Source: Rheum nobile (Eukaryota; Streptophyta; Magnoliopsida; Caryophyllales; Polygonaceae). From it: DNA of 64,000 nucleotides. Position numbers and translations under genes: made by a program. Positions within the stretch are counted from its first letter, which is position 1. Every line of letters starts with the position of its first letter. Below the pieces are notes generated by a model, which saw only the letters and a program-made list of their open reading frames with translations, ran no database searches and had not been told where the DNA came from. Of this stretch, positions 1-11,909 are shown one piece after another. Location of the stretch: assembly GCA_027886185.1 (NCBI GenBank), contig WOAB01000005.1, forward strand, positions 124,001-188,000, given 5' to 3'.

Positions 1-159
1 TTCCTTTTTGTTGAAAATTATCACCTTGTTGGTGTTTTTGGTGGTTTATGTTACTAAGCATCGTCGTGTAAATGGTTTCTTTGTTGTTTATGGGTTTTAA
101 GGGCTCCCATTCTTATAGCTTGTCGTTTGATATGTTATCGAAATGAGTCATTATTGGAC

Positions 160-660
160 ATACTATTTATTTAATAAAATAATTAATATTTTTAAATTAT
201 TTTATAAAAATAATTAATATTATTCAATGAAATTAATTAATATTATTCAATAAAATAATTACTATTATTTAATAAAGTAATTAATATTATTTAATAAAAA
301 ATTATTATGTTTAATAAAATAATGAATATTATTTAGTTGTTTAATAAAATAATTAATATTATTTAATTATTTAATAAAATAATTAGTATTATTTAATAAA
401 ATAATGAAATTATTTAATTCTTTATTAAAAATAATTAATATTATTAAATAAACATAATTAATATTATTCAATGAAAATAATTAATATTATTTACTAAAAA
501 TAATTAATATTTTGTAATAAAAATAATTAATATTATCTAATAAAAACAATTAATATTAATAATATTAATTATTTAATAAAAATAATATTATTTAATTGTT
601 TAATAAAATAATTAATATTATTTAATATATAATATAATATAATATAAATAATATAATATA
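160..660. repeat. AT-rich degenerate tandem array
   Basis: The stretch is almost pure A/T. It is built from degenerate copies of a unit of about 25 bp resembling TTTAATAAAATAATTAATA followed by TTATT. Just downstream (about 668-720) lies a short GC-richer piece with repeated 'cgggt' words. The same pairing of AT unit and 'GGGTC' sequence recurs at 63242-63530, so this is probably one interspersed repeat family. No coding potential was seen. Positions 1-159 hold nothing recognisable. Confidence 0.8.
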
Positions 661-739
661 TATGAGATAAGAGGTCGGTCAAACTCGGGTACGAGTTCGG
701 GTTGTATTTCAGGTCGTTCGGATTTTATATATCTAGTTG

Positions 740-919
740 GAATGGATGATACATTGATACCTCAACATTTTGTATGGAATCAAATGCTTCATGAAACTTG
801 GAATCACCAATTCCATGGAATGAAATCCATTCCATTCTTATCTTTACCAAACATAATGTTGAGAATCAGTCATTCTCATTCTCATTCCTGATTCTAAGGA
901 ATGGTAACCAAACACGCCC
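740..919. mobile_element. MITE-like fragment, right end only
   Basis: The piece ends in GGTAACCAAACACGCCC followed by TTAA. Read in reverse this is the GGGCGTGTTTGGTTACC terminal sequence common in plant PIF/Harbinger-type MITEs, which favour TTA/TAA targets. Inside are runs of 'cattctcattctcattcc' character typical of such elements. No matching left terminus is visible, so it is a one-ended fragment. The left limit is approximate. Confidence 0.5.
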
Positions 920-1536
920 TTAAGTAGCTATAGTCTTAAACCATACCTCTTTTTTTTGGGGTTTCCTCTTTTGGCTGGGGTATAAGAATTAGTTTTTGTC
1001 TAAACTGCTCCATTATCTTTCATAAACAACCTAATCTATATTGAATGATTTGCTTGGTTTAAGGAATACTTCTCTCATCAAAGTGAATACTAATATGAAA
1101 TTTGAAACCTCCTAACATTTGTAAAGTAACAAATCAAAGACCTTACTCAACGCTATAGGGGCCTGAAAAAAGGAATACTGACCTGACTAAACAACAATAT
1201 AGTCTGAAAATTGTGAATGTAAATCTTAAACAACAATATGGTATGGGCGACGAGTGACGACCTAACTAAACTAAAATATGGTCTCAAAACATCTATAAAG
1301 GTCTGAAAATATGATTCTTAAAATTTGAAACCAGAGATTTGTAAATTTTGTGATATAATTGTGAATTGGCACCATATGGAATATTATAACTAAATTTTAA
1401 AAATCATATTGTGAAAATTGCACCATTTAAATAGCCACACAACAATTGCATTTGGTGAAATGAAAAAATAATTAATTTTTGTAATCAAAGTTTGTGAATA
1501 TTTAGATTGGTAATCAATTCAATTAGAATCAAAACT
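920..1536. other. Unassigned AT-rich DNA left of Tekay-A
   Basis: No gene was recognised. A few short near-repeats ('acaatatRgt.tgaaaattgtgaatg', 'aaaatatggtct') suggest old local duplication. This is the DNA into which Tekay-A inserted. The five bases at its right edge (1537-1541, AATCA) are the target duplication. Confidence 0.5.
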
Positions 1537-1541
1537 AATCA

Positions 1542-3967
1542 TGTAACGCCTCGCTTTTCTTTGGTTTATTCGGCCAAGTTTCGAGGTCAAAACTTTTTGT
1601 AAGGGGGAGGTGATGTAATACCCCTCATTTTAGTAAAGAGTATTTTGGTAAGTTTTCCAAACACTCGTATTGTAGTCGAATTATTTTCAGAGAAGTTCAG
1701 ACTTTTTGTTAAATACTTGATCTCCGTAATAATTCCTTGAGTGGAATAAAATACATTCGACGTATTTTTGGGGTTTAGAATAATTGTTCGGGTATGAATA
1801 TATTTAACCCGGGGTTAAAACCCATACCCATAATTCTTCCCGGTCAAAAGTGGGCTTCCCGGTCAAAGAATGGGCAAAAGGCACAAAAATTGCCTTGACC
1901 GCACCCGCGGTCATACCCACCGCACCCCACGGTCAGGAATTGGTCGCCATCGCACCCCGCAGTAAGACCCACCGCACCCGCGCCGTCATGATTCCTTTTC
2001 TGCTCCGCCGAACGTCGCCTGAGCTGCTTGCCGTTTCGGTCGGCTTTGAGGCGGTGGGGGAGGTGCCAGCTGAGCTCCTTGCTTGGCCTATAAAAGGAGG
2101 AGGCTTGGAGGAGGAAGACAGCTCCAATCTCTCTCTCTCGTTCCATTGTCGCCGGAGTTGCAAGCTTTCGCCGGAGTTCTTCAAGGTCATCGCCGGAGCT
2201 ACCAAAGGAGGAGGAGGTGCTCTCAAGGTGGTGCTTGGGTGGTCCAGGGAATCCAGAAGTCGGAGCCACCACGAGTCGAGCCCCCATCGTCTTCCCCGGT
2301 GAGTTGTCGTCGTCTTCGTCTCGCCTCTGTAGCCTTGCCGCACCCGCGGTGGGCCTGGGCGTGTGTGGTTGTGGCTTGGGCTTTGTGATCTCGTTTGGGA
2401 CTTTCATTCCTTCGATTTCATTCGTTTTTCTTTAGATTCGTACTATTTATTGTCAAATCTAACTTAGGGTTTCGTTATGGGTCGTTCCGTAGGAAATCAT
2501 AATTTGAGTTCTTCCTCGTTTCGGACCCAGAAACCTGTCGTCTCGAGCTTCGTCTAAATCTAAGGCAAGTGGCGGTTCGCTCTTGCTTATCATTCCAAAT
2601 TTATATTGATTATCAATTGTTTAATTGTTAATTAATTTGGGATGAATATTGTTTCCATCTGGGAACAGTTTTGATAACTGTATGTGATTTAAAAAGAGAT
2701 ATTATAATAGGTTGTATATATTGCTAGAAACAAAACTATTATATATATATATATGATTGAAATACAGATATTATAATAGGTTATATATATTGCTAGAAAC
2801 AACGCTATTATATCTGTTATTGGCCTCGATGGCTTTGATGTGAATTATTGCTCTTATGTTTTAACTGTTTAGTTAGAACGAGTATTCGTAGGAACACTAT
2901 GTACCTTGCGAGGTTTAGTGGTTTCTTGATAATGGTGCTAGGAGGATTTTCTCTAGTATCTCCGGTCATGACCTTACCCTTACTCAGGGTATGTGCACAC
3001 AGCTGGTGCCGCCATTTGGGATGTATTCCCTGGGATGTATTACCTTTGATATCTCTTGTGAGGAGATCCGATATCTCTTGTGAAGAGATCTTAAAAGCTT
3101 ATAACGTAAAATGTACGTTTTGGAATTAAATAAGATAAGTGCTTTAGTGCACATAATTAATATACCCTCAGGCGAGTAGTACAGCTAAGAGAGTAGTACA
3201 ACTAGGAAACTCGTCTAGACTTTGGTCAGAGTAAAGTTCTCTTTCCAATCTGAATTTGCATTGTGCGGTGAGGTTGGTCGTGAACCGAAACACCAAGTCA
3301 GTTTTAAAACGCTTGTGTGAAATTGATGTTCCCAAGCACTTGTCATACTTTCCGATAAGACTCAACCTTTTGGAGTCTTCTCTTCATATGTTTCCTTAAG
3401 ACTCAATCTTTCAGAGTCTTCTCTTGATAATACATTTTCATATATTTCAGTATGAGTATGGTGGTTGACTATCGTCATCGACTTTTATTCGAGAAGCGAT
3501 GAGTCTAACCTAATACGACTACTTAGAACCTTTCTGTTTTACCCTTGCATAGTCTTTCATTAGACTAACCAACCGGTTATATTCCCTTACATGGTTGGCT
3601 GGTGTCATCCGTCTCATACGGCACATCAGATAAACTGCAGTTCCGATGAAGGCTAGAAACGACAATGATGGCAGTTGGAATTTTGAAGAGTTTTACCAGG
3701 TTGAGATTCCTTGGCGGGTGATCGTTTAGATCAAGACCCGTGTGTCCTTTATGTATTAAGACTTCCGCTGTAATATATTTGATTATGTATTTTGAATCAT
3801 GGATGTAATTCCGAAACATTTTCTTTAATCAAAAGTTATGATATTTTGTATTATAACTGTTGTTTTATGATTTATATAAACGAGTTAAGCCTGGGGTGGC
3901 TTCGGATGTGAAATCCGATGTTACTGGTGGTAATACCTTTCAAGGATATATATTTGGGGGTGTTACA
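1542..3967 (+). repeat. Tekay-A 5' LTR
   Basis: It starts TGTAACGCC and ends GGGGGTGTTACA. Its first 72 bases contain a fossil polypurine tract (GTAAGGGGGAGGTGA) followed by TGTAATACCCC, the kind of start used by the related solo LTR. A TATA box, CTATAAAAGG, lies at 2089-2098. CG-rich units of the form CCGCACCCGCGGT occur before it (1895-1988) and after it (2335-2350). Further downstream are short tandem hairpin units with AAGACTC and GAGTCTT arms (about 3355-3430). Open frames across 1844-2435 overlap one another on both strands and follow the GC-rich array; they are not genes. Confidence 0.95.
2089..2098 (+). promoter_or_regulatory. TATA box of Tekay-A 5' LTR
   Basis: CTATAAAAGG is preserved at the matching place in the 3' LTR (18029-18038) and in Tekay-C (54644-54653, 61265-61274). 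Transcription should start shortly downstream. It is flanked on both sides by the CG-rich motif arrays. Confidence 0.75.
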
Positions 3968-3971
3968 GATT

Positions 3972-3984
3972 TGGTATCAGAGCC
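3972..3984 (+). other. Primer-binding site (initiator tRNA-Met)
   Basis: TGGTATCAGAGCC starts four bases after the 5' LTR. It matches the complement of the 3' end of plant initiator tRNA-Met, the usual primer for minus-strand DNA synthesis in this group. Confidence 0.92.
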
Positions 3985-4265
3985 TAATTTTTTTTTAAAT
4001 GGGTGGGTTTTAAAACATTTTCTTGGAACAAATTTTTTTATAAACCATTTACTCGTTTTGAACTGAGAAATATTTTGAAGGATTTGAATTTCCAAATAAA
4101 ATTTTTATTCTGCCGATCTAGTCGTGCCTTTTCTTTAGTCTGATATGGAAGTGAGCTTCTATATTTAGAAAGACTAAACTCTTTTCTCGTCACCCGTAGG
4201 TTATAGGTGCATGCTTTTCTCTTCAGAAGGACTCGGAAGAAGCCGAGGTGGCTCCGTCATCTCCA

Positions 4266-5048
4266 ATGAGGCTTGAGTTTCCAGTTCCCATGCGATGCTT
4301 CGAGGTCGGAGAATCTAGTAGTCCACCCGAGGAGGTGAAGATTGTACTACCCGAGTCAGTAGTACTAGTGTCCGATAGGACCAAGGTTCCAGTGGCAGAA
4401 CCTACAGAGGAGCTAAGAGAGGACACGGAAAATGAAGAGGAGTGGTCAAGGTATGCAAGAGGGCATTACAACGACGACTTCATGATTGAGATGATTCCCG
4501 AGGAGGATCCAGAAGAAGAGGATCCTGAAGAAGACCCGGAAGAGGATCCAGAAGAAGAGGAAGACCCCGAGGAGGACCTCGAGGGACAGAGCCACGAGTC
4601 TGATGACTTAGAGCGCTTATTGGTGGGCAGCGAGGACCCGAGAATGGAGTTTATCTATCCCAGTCCGGAGTTGCCACATGAGCAAGAATACTCGCCATTG
4701 ACTTCGGCCGATTGAGATACGCTTTACGAGGTAGTATTTCCCAGAAGAAGGAATGGTCCACAAAATGGATCTGAGAACTCACAGCCTATTCCTGCTCAGA
4801 GAAGGCTAATGTTGAGTCCTGACTCGCGAGAGGCACTTCGCCTAAGTCAGATGATTTCCCCAGAAGAGCGCTGTCACATGGACGAGGCGGTGGAGCATGC
4901 TCTAATAAGGGCAAGACCAAGGAATGAGCCATGTGCTTCTGGACCGAGCAGGGTGAGAAGTCTTTCACCAGACCCCGATGGTAAACCCCGTTCGAAGAAA
5001 CCTTGTATGAGGAGTAGCGATTACAGGAAATGTTTCAGGGCGCCATGA
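4266..5048 (+). pseudogene. Accessory acidic ORF between primer site and gag
   Basis: I do not recognise this protein. From the ATG at 4266 the frame runs about 260 codons with one in-frame TGA at 4713-4715. The first half has a strongly acidic stretch of PEED/EEDPEE repeats (about residues 78-105). The second half is basic and serine-rich and ends near KPRSKKPC. Upstream in the same frame GTG (4248) also occurs, but a eukaryotic start there is unlikely. The corresponding leader of Tekay-B and Tekay-C jumps from a 'gaggttgtagaacctagtaa' sequence straight to the pre-gag sequence, so the ORF is absent there. It could be an acquired segment, or an ancestral accessory gene lost twice. The single stop could be decay. 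The sequence does not show a function. Confidence 0.55.
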
Positions 5049-5287
5049 TTGGGCCAGTGCTGATTAGCAGTTTCTTTTCTTGTATTTCAGTTGTTTTGTT
5101 AAGAACCTAAGTCTCCGGGCAATTTTGTCTTGATGCTCGGGAGATCCCTTTTGTAAAACGTATTAGCTCAGTTGAGCTTATCAATAAAAATTACCAAGTT
5201 TGATCTATTCTGAGTTGATTTTTATTACGTTAAGTATATTGAATGATATTAATGTAATAAAATACTTGGAATTTGATCGGTAAACAG

Positions 5288-6624
5288 ATGGTGAATACAA
5301 GGAACACCATTCGTGCTGGTGCTGGGCCAAGTAATGACCCCAGATCAAATGAGAGGAATACCGCAAACCCCGTGGATGAACACGACTATGCTTCTAACAA
5401 CAATCAAAAGGGCAATGACCAAGTTTCGGTCAACACTCCAATGGTATTTGATGCAGCGGCAATTGAAGCTATTCGGGGAATCGTTATGCAAGCATTCACC
5501 AACATCATGCGACCAATTGTGCCAATTCCTCCAGCACAGGCTGTGCCAATTCCTCCAGCGGTTCCAAGATTTGAGGAGCCAGTTGTCCATGCGCCGCAAG
5601 AAGAAGCGGTCAGGAATAGAGGCGACTATGGCCGAGCACTGAAGGCCATAAGCTCTATGAGGCCCGACTGCTATGATGGGAAGGGAGAGCCAGTTAGAGT
5701 GGCACATTGGTTTTCCCACATGGAGCGACTATTCCGTAATGTTGAGTGCATTGAAGCAGAGAAGGTGCACATTGCATCCCTTCAGCTGAAGGAAGTAGCC
5801 AGTGAATGGTGGGAAGGTACAGGTCTTGCTGATCACCCTGGTTTGAACTGGGGGATGTTCAAGGCCAAGATGACTGCTCGTTTCTTCTCCTAAGCTATGA
5901 GGGAAGAAAAACACAAGGAGTTCCTCTATCCAAAGACTGGATGGATTGAAAGTAACTGAGCTTGCGGCCAAGTTCAATCACCTGCTACAGTATGCTGGGC
6001 AGGAGGTGTCCAATGAAGAGCAAAAGATCTGGCATTTCCACGAGTGGATAAACCCAGATATTAAGCCACTAATGATACGTAATGGATGCTCTACTCTGGA
6101 GCAGTACGTGGACGCTGCCTATAAGTTGGAAGTGACTGTGGAGGAGTAAAAAAAGAAACGAAGTCGCCTGAGGTCAATGCAGGGCCAGCCTCAGGCGAGT
6201 GGATTTAAGCGTCCCGCGCCACCGTCTAATTTTGCCAAGTCTGACAGAGCAAAAACGGATATGACTCATGGAGGGTCTACACGTCAATCGGGTCAGGGCA
6301 AGAGTCCGATCCAATGCTATAACTGTGGTACACATGGACACAAGAGTAATGAGTGTCCGAAGGAGAAGAAGACGTGTTTTGGCTGCGAAAAGGTGGGACA
6401 TTTGCAGAAGTTCTGTCCACAACAAAGGCAGAAAGGAGCTGAGTCACAGCAAGGGTCAGTTAATCAGAACAATCGACCTAAGTTCAGACCAGTGGAAGCT
6501 CCTAGTCCTTCGATGCAGACGTCTGCACAGAATAAGGGGAAAGCCCCAACTACTTCTGGAGGTCAAGGTCAACGCCTTTACGAGATGCGTGAGGCTGATG
6601 GACCTAATGCTCCAATTGCTCAAG
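5288..6624 (+). pseudogene. Tekay-A gag, broken
   Basis: Gag should form the particle that holds the element's RNA. The natural ATG is at 5288 (MVNTRN...); the longer open frame begins with a non-ATG codon. The retrotransposon-gag domain (VAHWFSHMERLFRN; ASLQLKEVASEWWEG) is clear. A stop after FFS (5891-5893) replaces the arginine found in Tekay-C. One extra base near 5938 shifts the frame, and another stop occurs at 6147-6149. The frame reopens at 6177 and contains two CCHC zinc knuckles (CYNCGTHGHKSNEC and CFGCEKVGHLQKFC). Unlike the two relatives, this copy reads on from Gag into protease: it has a glutamine codon where they have a stop. Confidence 0.88.
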
Positions 6625-7846
6625 GTACTCTATACCTTCATTCTATTTCTGTATGTATGTTATTTGATTCGGGTGCTACCCATTCTTTTATTTCGGAAAG
6701 TTGTGTCAGTAAGTTAGGGTTAGTATGCAACGAGGTTTGTGAACCTTTCGTTGTGAATCTTCCTAATGGTGAACATTTAGTGGGCACCAAGCGTCTGTCA
6801 GAATTTCCGATTACCATCCAGGGTAAGAAGTTCGAAGCAGATTTGATCTGTATAGCCATGGCTCCATACGATATTATTCTCGGTATGGATTGGCTGACGC
6901 GTCATAGGGCGGTAATCGATTTCAGCTCAAGGAATGTGACGGTGTCATATGGGGCCCAGTATGTATGCAAGTTTAAGGGTCGGAATGACACTGATAACGG
7001 CAGGCTTATCAATGTGATGGCTACGTTCAAGCTACTTCGACAAGGTTGTGTCGGGTACCTGTGTTATCTAGACGAGCCCAAGAAAGATGAACCTTTAATT
7101 CCTGATATTCTGGTTGTTTGTGAATATTCGGATGTCTTTCCGGAGGAGATTCATGGTTTACCCCCGCATCATGACGTAGAATTTACTATCGATCTCGAGC
7201 CTAGTACTGCGCCGATCTCTAAGGCACCGTACCGAATGGCTCCTCCTGAGATGCAAGAGTTGAAGAAGCAACTCGAAGATCTTCTTGAGAAGGGTTATAT
7301 AAGGCCGAGTGCATCGCCTTGGGGTGCTCCGGTCTTGTTCGTCAAGAAGAAGGATGGATCGTTCCGACTTTGTATCGACTATCGTGAGTTGAATAAGGTC
7401 ACGATCAAGAATAAGTATCCGTTGCCGAGGATTGATGATCTGTTGGATCAACTGCAGGGAGCAAAGGTCTTTTCCAAAATCGATCTGAGGTCTGGTTACC
7501 ATCAGCTCAGGATTCATGAGGAGGATATTTCGAGGACTGCGTTCCGGATGAGATATGATCACTACGAGTTCGTAGTCATGCCATTTGGACTTACCAATGC
7601 TCCAGCAGTCTTCATGGATCTGATGCATCGATGTTTCCACCAATACTTGGATAAGTTCGTAGTAGTCTTCATCGACGATATTTTAATTTATTCCCCGAGT
7701 GAGGAAGCTCACGAGGAACATCTTCGGATCACTTTGTCAGTTCTTAGACAAAATCAGTTGTATGCAAAGTTGTCTAAGTGTGACTTTTGGATCAAGAAAG
7801 TGGCTTTCTTAGGCTATGTGATTAATGAGAATGGGATTATGGTTGA
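6625..7846 (+). pseudogene. Tekay-A pol, first part: protease and reverse transcriptase
   Basis: It is continuous with the gag zinc-knuckle frame (6177 onward). The aspartic protease shows the catalytic LFDSGATHSF and the downstream ILGMDWL. Reverse transcriptase follows with LFVKKKDGSFRLCIDYRELN, FSKIDLRSGYHQ, MPFGLTNAP and the polymerase centre VVFIDDILIYS. The reading frame is uninterrupted up to 7846, where Tekay-B inserted after the codons for NENGIMVD. The remainder resumes at 16037. The protease and RT look intact; only the later parts are broken. Confidence 0.92.
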
Positions 7847-10175
7847 TATAACACCCCCAAATCTCCTCTTGAAAGTATTATTGACAGTGACCTCAGATAT
7901 TACATCCCGAAGTCACCCCAGGCTTTTCTAGTTGATATAAACCATCAAACCACAGTTATAATACCAAATATCATAACTTTTATAAAACCAAAGTCTCAGA
8001 ATTATAACATAAATTCCAAATTTAACAAAATACAAAATCAGAATTATTACAGCGAAAGTCTTTAAGTACAAAACATAGTTAACACAGCGGAAGTCTTTGA
8101 AATAACAACAGGGTCTTGATCGAAAGGATCACCCGCCAAGGATCTTAACCTGAATAAACTTGTCAAAAACACCATTTGTCTTTACAGTCGTTCTAGCCTT
8201 CATGGATCTGTAACATATCTGATGTGCCGAATCGAACGGATGACACCAGCCAACCATGCAGAGAACAATTTCGGTTGGTTAGTCTAATGAAAGACTATGC
8301 AAGGGTACAAAGCAGAGTGGTTTGAAGTAGTCGTATTAGGTTAGACTCATCGTCCTTGAATCAAAACCGATAACGATAGTCAACCACTATACTCTACTGA
8401 AACATATGAAAAGGCATGAACAAGAGAAGATTCTGAAGACCAAGTCTTACAACAATCAACCCAAAGAAGATTCCAACGAAATGAATCTTATCGGAAATAC
8501 GACAAATGTTGGGAAACTTAAATAATCATAGAATCACAGTATCGCATACGAGCGATTTAAAAGTTAAGACGAGCTTTCCTAGCTGCACTATCGCCTAGTT
8601 GCACTACTCGCCGAAGGTATATTAATTATGTGCGTCAACAGCACTTATCTGATTTAATTCCAAAACACACATCACGTTATAAGCTTTTAAATATATGTTC
8701 TGTCACGCAGGACATATATCGAAGGAATGGACCTCGCAGAGTCCAAGCCTCTGGACCTATATCGAAAGAATGGACCTCGCAGAGTCCAAGCCTCTACATC
8801 CGTAGGGTCTTGATCGCCCTTTTCCCCAAGTTATAAAGAAACGAATGGACCTCACAGAGTCCAGGCGTTCCTATGAATACTCGTGCTAACTAACAGTTCA
8901 AAACAGTAATAATCCATATTAAAGCCTTCTAGGCAATTATCATAACCATATATCTATAATAGCGTTGATCTAGCAGATATACAACCTATTATAATATCAT
9001 ATTCTTTTCATCATATAATTTATCAAAACTGTTCCCAACAGAACAATAAATCATTCCAAATTAATTAACAATCAAACTATTGATAATTAATGGAAATATG
9101 GAATGATGAGCAAGAGCGAACCGCCACTTGCTTTAGATTAGTCGAGCTTGAACAAAGCTTAGCAACAAGATGTATCTGGGTTCGAAACTGGGACAAATCT
9201 TGGACGATAAATCCCTCTGGAACTACCCATAACGAGACCCTAAGTTAGATCCAATATCCACATATATGAATCTAAAAGAATACAAAAAGGAATCGAATGA
9301 GCCAAGCCTCGCTCGAAGCCAAACACCCAAGAACACACACACGAACCCAGCCTACCGCGGGTGCGGTCGGCCCTCACCACGGGGTGTGGTGGGGTGCGGT
9401 GGTGCCTTGCCGCGGGTGCGGCGAGATGACAAAGGCGAGGGTTCTTCGACAGATTTTCGGGGAGAAACTCACCCAAATCGATTCGTTCGACTTCGATTCG
9501 TTGTGGTTTTGATCTCCCACCACCTTAGATCTTGATTAACACTTAAGAGCACCTTTGTAAACACTCAAAGGGGTTCGATCTCTTGTCAAACGAAGCTCAC
9601 AAGCTTGCCAACAATGGAGATTTCAGAGGAAGAAGATGAAGCTCAGCTATGGCTTCTCCTCTATGGTTTCCTCCCTTTTTATAGCCCAAAAAAGGAGCTT
9701 ACCCACAGATGACATCAAGGAGGAGGTGGCCCGACCAGATAGATAGGCTAGAAGCCAGCTAAGGCGAGCTACGGCCTGTGACTTATCGCGATGACATCGG
9801 AGCTGACGATGGCCGCGGGGTGCGGCAGGGTGCGGTGGGGGTGCGGTGGCCGACTCGTGACCGCCACTGGCATTGGCCTTCGCCGCGGGTGCGGAAGGGT
9901 GCGGACAGGGTGAGATCAATGCCGTTTTTGCCCCTTTCGTCCATTTTGTCTTTTCTTACCAAATGGTTAAATATTCTTAACCCCGGGTTAAATATATTCG
10001 TACACGAACGACTTTTTAACCCAAAAATACATTAATTGTATTTTATATTACTCAGAAAAATATTACAGAGATCAAACATCTCATAGAATGTCTGCACTTC
10101 TCTGAATTTAATCTGACTTGTAATATGGGCAAGAGAAAATTTCAAAATTACCCTTACAAAATGAGGGATATTACA
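7847..10175 (-). repeat. Tekay-B 3' LTR (left)
   Basis: In plus orientation it starts TATAACACCCCC (the terminal TG has mutated to TA) and ends GGATATTACA. The minus-strand TATA box (GGCTATAAAAAGGG) lies at about 9674-9688. CG-rich units lie on both sides of it, at 9355-9425 and 9812-9910. Tandem units around 'gacctcgcagagtccaagcctc' occur at about 8728-8860. Confidence 0.93.
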
Positions 10176-10195
10176 TTACCTCCCCCTTAAAAGAA
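10176..10195 (-). other. Tekay-B polypurine tract
   Basis: Read on the minus strand it is TTCTTTTAAGGGGGAGGTAA, directly upstream of the 3' LTR, as expected for the plus-strand primer. Confidence 0.85.
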
Positions 10196-10211
10196 GTTTT
10201 GACCCCAAAAC

Positions 10212-10497
10212 TTAGGTCGTAAACATCTCGGAGAAGCGTCTATGCATATCCTTCTCAGCTTCCCAAGTCTCCCAGGTAACTTCTTCTGTTCCTGACTTGG
10301 ACCATAAAATTCGTACTAACTTGTCGACTCTGAGCTGTCAACATTCTTTGACTTATCAAAGCAGTTTCCGAGTTTGTCCTGTGACGAAATCCATTGCAAT
10401 GTCTTCCCACTTCCATTCTGAACTGGAAGAGGTAGTAATTCTCCAATGTATCTTCGCTGTCATGCCTTATTACTCCTAAAGACCTTACTATTCTCAC
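10212..10497 (-). pseudogene. Tekay-B integrase scraps and chromodomain-like tail
   Basis: Reading the minus strand, three pieces of one integrase gene are fused by deletions. The first is the start of the catalytic core (EWKWEDIAMDFVTG). The second is the linker with SQRMLTAQSRQ. The third is the C-terminal tail (RILWSKSGTEEVTWETW to the stop at 10212-10214). The same tail ends Tekay-A and Tekay-C. The catalytic acidic residues after the first, and the whole zinc-binding head, are missing. Confidence 0.75.
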
Positions 10498-10499
10498 AT

Positions 10500-11905
10500 A
10501 GAAGAATACAACATCTTTCTACTAACCTCCTTTCGACTATCCGGTCCTTGAATATCAACAGTACTACTACTTAGTACCTCCACTTGTCATATAGACCTTA
10601 CATAAACGATTCACTTGTTACCTTAATCATATCCGGCCCTTATGCCATATCTTTACCTTATAATCTTTACTCATGTGATCCCACAATTAGTAATACCACA
10701 ATCTATGTCTGATTACCTCAATATGATCCACTAATCCCTTCCATAGGATTATACTATTGTCTTACCCGAACGTGTTATATGATTACCTTAACCAACGTGG
10801 GTTACCTTTTTCCTCAAGTCCACTTGATATCATCCGTAACCTCATCTCTATTATACCATGTAATCATTCTCACTACATCCACAAGATTTTGACCATAATG
10901 CTCTCCAAAGTTTTCATAACGACATTATTATACCTTTAATAGGAGAACACGCATCTCCTTCCCAATTTCCTTATATACAAAATCCCAAAGTTCATATCTT
11001 AATTCCTTACAATCCAATTATCAACTCTTAGTACTCTTGAAACATTACATTCTCAATTTCCTCAAAGTATCATATTGCTAAATGATTCATTACCAACCGA
11101 ATCAATCACTTGTGTCCTAATCCTTCAATAGATGTACACAAGTAACATTGTTACCTTACTCCTTAAGCATACCTAAACTTAATCTATATACTAAATCCTT
11201 TAGTTTATCGAAATCATCAAAATGATCTTATCCTTAAACTGAAATCCTTCCATTTAAGTGGCCTCTTTCTAACACAGTAACTTCACAACCTGATCTTCCC
11301 AATAAGGGTTGTACTATATGCCTTATGAATGGCCCATTCACATAAAGTCCAAATATCGAATCTTGTAAATTCCCAAGTGTCATAACTCTTTATTCTCTGA
11401 AAGGACAACTTCCCAACTTCAATCATTTGGCCCTAAAGTTCGCTGGCAATTCAGGCCTCTAGTTTCCTCGAAACAAGATCGCAATAATTCGATTAGCATT
11501 GTTGTGCCTAATCACTTAATTTCCCAAAACGTGACATCAAATCGCCATAATAGACATCAATCATTCTCTGTCTAATCCTTATATCACTTCTCTTAAGGAA
11601 GCCTCATAACGGACCTCAAAACGAAACTTCGAATAGGTCTTCCAAAATAATACCTATGACTTTGCATACTTGGCTTTTCAAAAGCAACCTTAAATATAGG
11701 TCCTACACTGATCGTAATAGAGGAAGCGAGTTCCCTATGAACTATCCCTCTTATACATTTCCCTTCTCAGCAGTCTGTCCATATCAATGCCTACAACATG
11801 ACCTCACAGCAAGGCATTCTGATCCATAAAATTGCATACACACTGGCCTCCCAGATGACACCATCACAGTTCTCAAACTAAAATTGATTACCGTCTCATG
11901 ACGCG
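10500..11905 (-). other. C-poor filler replacing pol in Tekay-B
   Basis: About 1.4 kb stand where protease end, RT and RNase H should be. No frame is long or conserved. On the element's coding strand cytosine is strikingly scarce compared with guanine, which appears as few G and many C on the strand shown. It could be an ancient, mutated pol segment or unrelated spacer. I could find no RT motif in it. Confidence 0.6.
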
Positions 11906-11909
11906 TCAA

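Noticed and set aside
1844..2435. Overlapping open frames on both strands in the Tekay LTR (also 17785-18431, 34404-35165, 54391-55226, 61012-61868)
   Set aside because: They sit on GC-rich promoter arrays with few stops by composition. They repeat in every LTR copy and have no domain or conserved frame.
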